Source: Jimgerdemannia flammicorona
Taxonomy: Eukaryota; Mucoromycota; Endogonomycetes; Endogonales; Endogonaceae
Length of the DNA stretch: 11,309 bases
NCBI GenBank assembly: GCA_003990745.1
Contig: RBNI01006456.1
Span: forward strand, 1-11,309
Direction: 5' to 3'
Of this stretch, positions 8,343 through 11,309 are shown one piece after another. Each line of letters starts with the position of its first letter. The stretch's first letter is position 1. The notes beneath the pieces were generated by a model that made no database searches, had not been told where the DNA came from, and saw nothing but the letters and a program-made list of their open reading frames with translations. The translations under genes were made by a program, and so were the position numbers.

Positions 8343-9384
8343 TAACTAAAATTTTCTCTTAAATGTTAATAGTTTAAGAGAGGTAGTAAGGAGGAGAAAT
8401 ATCTTTATCTGGCTAAAGAGACTGAATACTGATCTATTTTTATTACAGAATATAGGATGTAATAAGAATTCTAATATACAGAATTAGACTCAGAAGTAGG
8501 GAGAGGTAGTAGTATGATAGAGCAGAGTGGGCATTTTTGTTTGAAAGAAGAAGAGAGATATTAAGGGTATTGAACATTGGAGGGGAGAGTAGTGTGGGAG
8601 ACTTAGAGGAGGCAGAGCTGGGGGGTGTGAGTAGAGTAGATACTTGAACTATAGGAATCAGATATACTAGTAGAGACTAGTATTGACTATCTAGGTAAAG
8701 ACTTCAATATAGTATATAATAGTAGAGTGAACAGGACAGATAGTAGTAGAGAGATATTTGAGAGGAGTGAAGATATAGAAGACTAAAAGAATATTAAACA
8801 ACTTAGCTCTCTGATAGATATAGGTAAGTAGAGTTAGGATGATTGCTAGGTATACATATATAGGATAGATAGGCTTGGCTTAAGAATTAATTGAATCCTA
8901 ATAGCTAAGTGCTAAGGAGGTGATATTTAGAACTTATTGAAGGTTAAGTAGTACCTCTAGTCTGATTACTGAGGCCTTCTAGAGTATAGAAGATTTGGAG
9001 AGAGCAGAGAGGGGCCTGGATATTAGTGCTTAAATATCTTCCTACTAGATGAGTCTTTACTATAAACTTTCTGGATTACAGACAGTGGGCCCAAGATTAT
9101 TACTTAGAGAAAGAGAGGTCTTACTATTGGGGATCAGTAGTATAGACTAAAGTCTAATACTTAGTACTTTTGGAGAGAGACTAATAGACTCAGGGGTACT
9201 TAGTAGAGATGATGAGTGAGATAGGCCTCACATAGGTTAGAGAGGCTCTTGGAGAGATAGGCTGATTTATTGAGGCTTGAGAAAGTAAAGAACTGGTAAG
9301 TTCAGTAGACTAGAATTGAGGTAGAGAAACTATAAGATTTGCTGAGAGTAAAAGGAGCAAACAGATGTAAGATATAGTAGCCAG
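8343..9384 (+). pseudogene. LINE ORF2 relic: APE-type endonuclease and start of linker, no RT
   Basis: A single frame (codons starting at multiples of three, for example 8355) reads through about 40 stop codons to 9384 without a frameshift. Landmarks match LINE apurinic-endonuclease-like domains in order: an N-terminal strand (FSLKC, 8352-8366), a metal-site Glu in ITEYRM (codon 8448), KDFN for GDFN (8697), RIN-stop-IL for RIDRIL (8883), SDY for SDH (8961), then a GPGY-stop-CLN block (9012-9032) like the usual G-x-G-x-W-x-LN, and a charged linker with YFWRETNRLRG. Each departure from the motif is explained by C-to-T or G-to-A: GAT to AAT, CAC to TAC, CGA to TGA, TGG to TAG. The endonuclease would nick target DNA to prime reverse transcription; this copy is dead. 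The frame ends where the next foldback element starts. Confidence 0.72.
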
Positions 9385-9773
9385 TAATACTCCTAATAAA
9401 TCAAATTAAATCAAAGGTCCAATTTGATTTAATTTGAATCAAATCAAAAGCTAATTCAATTCAAAGTCCAATTCAAATCCTATTTTTTAAAATGTAATAA
9501 CTCTTGACAAATACACATCCAAATTTAATGATCTTTAGCTTGTTAGATTCCTCTTATATAGGGGAATCTAACAAGCTAAAGATCATTGAATTTCGACATA
9601 TATTTATCAAGTTATTATATTTTGAAAAATAGGGTTCAAATTAGACCCTCAATTTAATTCAAATTCAATTTAATTCAAACTTGATTTGAATTGAAAAATC
9701 CCCAATTTGATTTGATTCAAATGACTCTCAATTTGATTTAATTTAAATTGATTCAATTTATTTAGAGGTACTA
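9385..9773. mobile_element. Second foldback element, AT-degraded relative of the one at 7090-7692
   Basis: About 390 bp with inverted arms around a central hairpin. The left end TAATACTCCTAATAAATCAA aligns with the left end of the first element, mostly through G-to-A and C-to-T differences. The right end, read in reverse, begins TAGTACCTC. Inside, ACATCCAAATTTAATGATCTT aligns with the corresponding arm of the first element, which has ATCATCCAAATTTGATGATC. The GATTTGAATC-like subunits look like mutated forms of the GATTCGAATC subunits of the first element. I found no convincing target duplication, so its edges are approximate and it may have been rearranged. Confidence 0.6.
9527..9587. repeat. 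Perfect 25-bp hairpin at the centre of the second foldback element
   Basis: Arms 9527-9551 and 9563-9587 are exact reverse complements, with an 11-nt AT-rich loop. Flanking arm sequence continues the pairing imperfectly on both sides. The exact match stands out because the outer arms have diverged. Confidence 0.9.
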
Positions 9774-9840
9774 GCTATAAATAGGGTGAGAAAAATGCAT
9801 AATGAGTAAAGAGTAGATAGGTGAGTGAAGGATAGTATAA

Positions 9841-10706
9841 CCTATCAAATAAAATGAAAATAAAAGGGAGATATAATTATTGAGACAGATAGTCAGATAT
9901 AATATATAACTCATCAAATATATATAATGAAAATAAAAGGGAGATATAATTATTGAGACAGATAGTCAGATATAATATATAACTCATCAAATATAATAAA
10001 TGAGAGATATAATTGTCAAGGTAGATAGCTAGACATAATATATAACTTATAAGAATAAATAAATAAAGAGTAGAATTACTGAGGCAGATAGTTAGATATG
10101 AAATATAACTCATCAAATAAAATGAAAATAAAAGAGAGATATAATTGTTGAGACAGAGAGTCAGATATAAAAATAACTCATTAAATAAAATAAAAATAAA
10201 AAAGAGATATAATTATTGAGGCAGATAGTCAGATATGATATATAACCCATTAAATAAAATAATAAAAAGGTGATATAATTATTGAGGCAGATAGCCAGAT
10301 ATGAAATATAACTCATCAAATAAAATGAAAATAAAAGAAAGATATAATTATTAAGATAGATAGCCAGACATAAAAATAATCTATCAAATAAAATAAAAAT
10401 AAAAGAGAGATATAATTATCAAGGTAGATAGCTAGATATATATGATATATAACCCATCAAATAAAATAATAAAAGAGATATATAATCATTAAGATAGATA
10501 GCCAGATACAAAAATAACCTATCAAATAAAATAAAAATAAAAGAGAGATATAATCATTAAGGCAGATAGTCAGATATAATATATAATCTATCAAATAAAA
10601 TAATAAAAGGAAGATATAATTGTTGAGACAGATAGCCAGATATGAAATATAATCTATCAAATAAAATGAAAATAAAAGATGATATAATCATTAAGACAGA
10701 TAGTTA
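9841..10706. repeat. Minisatellite, about 13 copies of a ~66-bp AT-rich unit
   Basis: Each unit carries ATCAAATAAAATGAAAATAA, then GAGATATAATTATTGAGACA, then GATAGTCAGATAT and a variable TA-rich join. Unit length runs from about 57 to 73 bp through small indels in the A/T runs. Many differences between copies are A/G or C/T switches (for example GAGACA, GAGGCA, AAGATA), as expected from RIP or similar mutation after amplification. Open frames on the minus strand here are only translated repeat. Confidence 0.9.
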
Positions 10707-10910
10707 GTATAATAATTTTATAGTCATATTTAATCTTAGTATATTTTCATATCTTTTAGTTAGTCTTTTCTTGTAATTTCTTAAATATTCTACTATATTC
10801 CACCACCTTCTACTTGTTTAGAAATCTTCTCTTAGTGCCTAAACACTACTAGAATATTCTTGTCTTTTCTTAGTACTAAGCATCTTATCTTAGCTAGTTA
10901 TAGAACCTTT

Positions 10911-11159
10911 TGGAATATTGTAGAATAGTATTAGTTAGCTTTGCCAAGAATCTATTTTTTGGCATTTCTCTTTCTTTCTAAGATTCTTCCAGATCTTTCT
11001 TTCAGATCATGTATAAATATCCTTATTTTCTGTCTGAATAAAGCTCAGAATATTTTCTCTTAGAAATTCTTTGAGAATACTTGAATCTTTAAGTATCTCT
11101 TCAAGCTATTTTAGACCAACTAGAACTTTCAGATTTTTAAAGAAACTAGAACTATTACA
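10911..11159 (+). mobile_element. Candidate LTR of a Copia-like retrotransposon
   Basis: 249 bp starting TGGAATATTG and ending ACTATTACA, so TG...CA ends with a weak inverted similarity (TGgAATA against TGtAATA). Inside are a TATA-like TATAAATAT (11012-11020) and a polyadenylation-like AATAAAG (11037-11043) about 25 bp later, a common LTR arrangement. Just after the end lies TTGATAGCAG (11161-11170), close to the initiator-Met primer-binding sequence TGGTAGCAG with one G-to-A change. An ATG at 11246 could start a gag frame but is cut off at once by the poly-T run. There is no second LTR copy in the window. Confidence 0.35.
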
Positions 11160-11271
11160 CTTGATAGCAGTAGTATTATTACACCTTGCCTTATTAAGAA
11201 ACCTTACACAAATTCAGAAATCAGTCACAATCAGTATACAAACTTAAAATGAGCCATGAGGAGTCAGTCTA

Positions 11272-11273
<2 letters not shown>

Positions 11274-11309
<36 letters not shown>
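11274..11309. repeat. Terminal run of 36 T
   Basis: The window ends in an uninterrupted T run and begins with a run of twelve A. Such ends are typical of contig breaks at homopolymers, though a genuine poly(A) tail of a retroelement on the minus strand cannot be excluded. Confidence 0.9.

Larger units (their letters stand above)
6162..8362 (+). pseudogene. LINE ORF1 relic, split by a foldback insertion
   Basis: Read in the frame of position 6303 up to 7089. After the insertion the frame starting at 7703 continues to a stop at 8360-8362. Ignoring stops that a C-to-T or G-to-A change can create, about 520 codons read as protein-like sequence. There is a Ser/Asp/Glu-rich N-terminal part (about 6303-6500), a Lys/Glu/Leu-rich probable coiled coil (about 6750-7080), and a helical part after the insertion (about 7919-8290, including ELREINFW and LRDKLMIALL). 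No CCHC zinc knuckle is visible. ORF1 proteins of LINEs bind RNA and chaperone the retrotransposition complex; that role is inferred only from position before an endonuclease ORF. A different open frame at 6349-6684 is a shadow. Confidence 0.55.
5850..9384 (+). mobile_element. Degraded LINE (non-LTR retrotransposon), 3'-truncated, RIP-mutated
   Basis: A plus-strand relic with two consecutive reading frames: ORF1 (about 6162-8362, interrupted by an inserted element) and ORF2 (about 8343-9384). This is the classical two-ORF LINE order with a +1 frame change at the junction. ORF2 encodes an APE-type endonuclease. The region is purine-rich on plus, TA-rich and nearly CpG-free. In-frame stops are numerous but frameshifts are rare, the picture expected from point mutation by RIP rather than slow neutral decay. 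The 5' limit is uncertain and placed where the purine-rich character begins. The 3' limit is where the AT foldback element begins. No reverse transcriptase motif is present in the window. Clade assignment (for example Tad1-like, common in fungi) is a guess. Confidence 0.72.

Noticed and set aside
8343..9384. Stop-codon reassignment (TAG/TAA/TGA read as sense)
   Set aside because: The two intact genes in the window use TGA and TAA as normal stops, and the relic also has damaged catalytic residues, so mutation explains the stops.
9877..10660. Open frames on the minus strand with Tyr/Ile/Leu-rich proteins
   Set aside because: They are translations of the minisatellite unit; the repeated peptide motif follows the DNA period.
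9841..10706. Regular repeat array as a CRISPR
   Set aside because: Units are contiguous with no unique spacers, vary in length and lie in eukaryotic transposon DNA.

Overview
The window looks like nuclear DNA of a filamentous ascomycete (Pezizomycotina-type). Three things suggest this: a gene with several short introns (about 80-170 nt, GT...CAG borders), a secreted Ser/Thr- and Cys-containing small protein, and an abrupt switch from balanced-GC gene DNA to very AT-rich, stop-riddled transposon DNA of the kind left by repeat-induced point mutation (RIP, C:G to T:A). The species cannot be named from the sequence.

Layout. Positions 1-4588 are gene-bearing and compositionally ordinary. Two genes lie in tandem on the minus strand: a seven-exon tRNA-dihydrouridine synthase of the DusA type (35-2041, 447 aa by my splice model, probable mitochondrial presequence) and an intronless secreted, possibly GPI-anchored 8-cysteine protein (2340-3035) with a TATA box at 3108-3117. 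From 3118 to 4588 no gene can be supported.

At about 4588 the composition changes sharply, and the rest is a transposon graveyard. 4589-5850 is unidentified AT-rich relic sequence. About 5850-9384 is a degraded LINE (non-LTR retrotransposon) on the plus strand: an ORF1 relic, then an ORF2 relic whose APE-type endonuclease and start of the linker are readable through roughly 40 in-frame stops with no frameshift for over 1 kb. The endonuclease signature residues are hit by G:C-to-A:T changes. The reverse transcriptase is missing.

A 603-bp foldback element (7090-7692) with long inverted arms and an 8-10 bp target duplication sits inside ORF1. Removing it plus one target copy restores the ORF1 frame. 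It still carries CpG sites, so it arrived after its host was mutated. A second, AT-degraded foldback relative (9385-9773) marks the point where the LINE stops. Then come a minisatellite of about 13 copies of a ~66 bp unit (9841-10706), a pyrimidine-rich stretch with a possible LTR (10911-11159), and a terminal run of 36 T.

The two genes have no evident functional link. I see no new multi-gene system here. The most interesting content is the nested, time-layered transposon structure and the foldback family seen in both a young and a degraded state.
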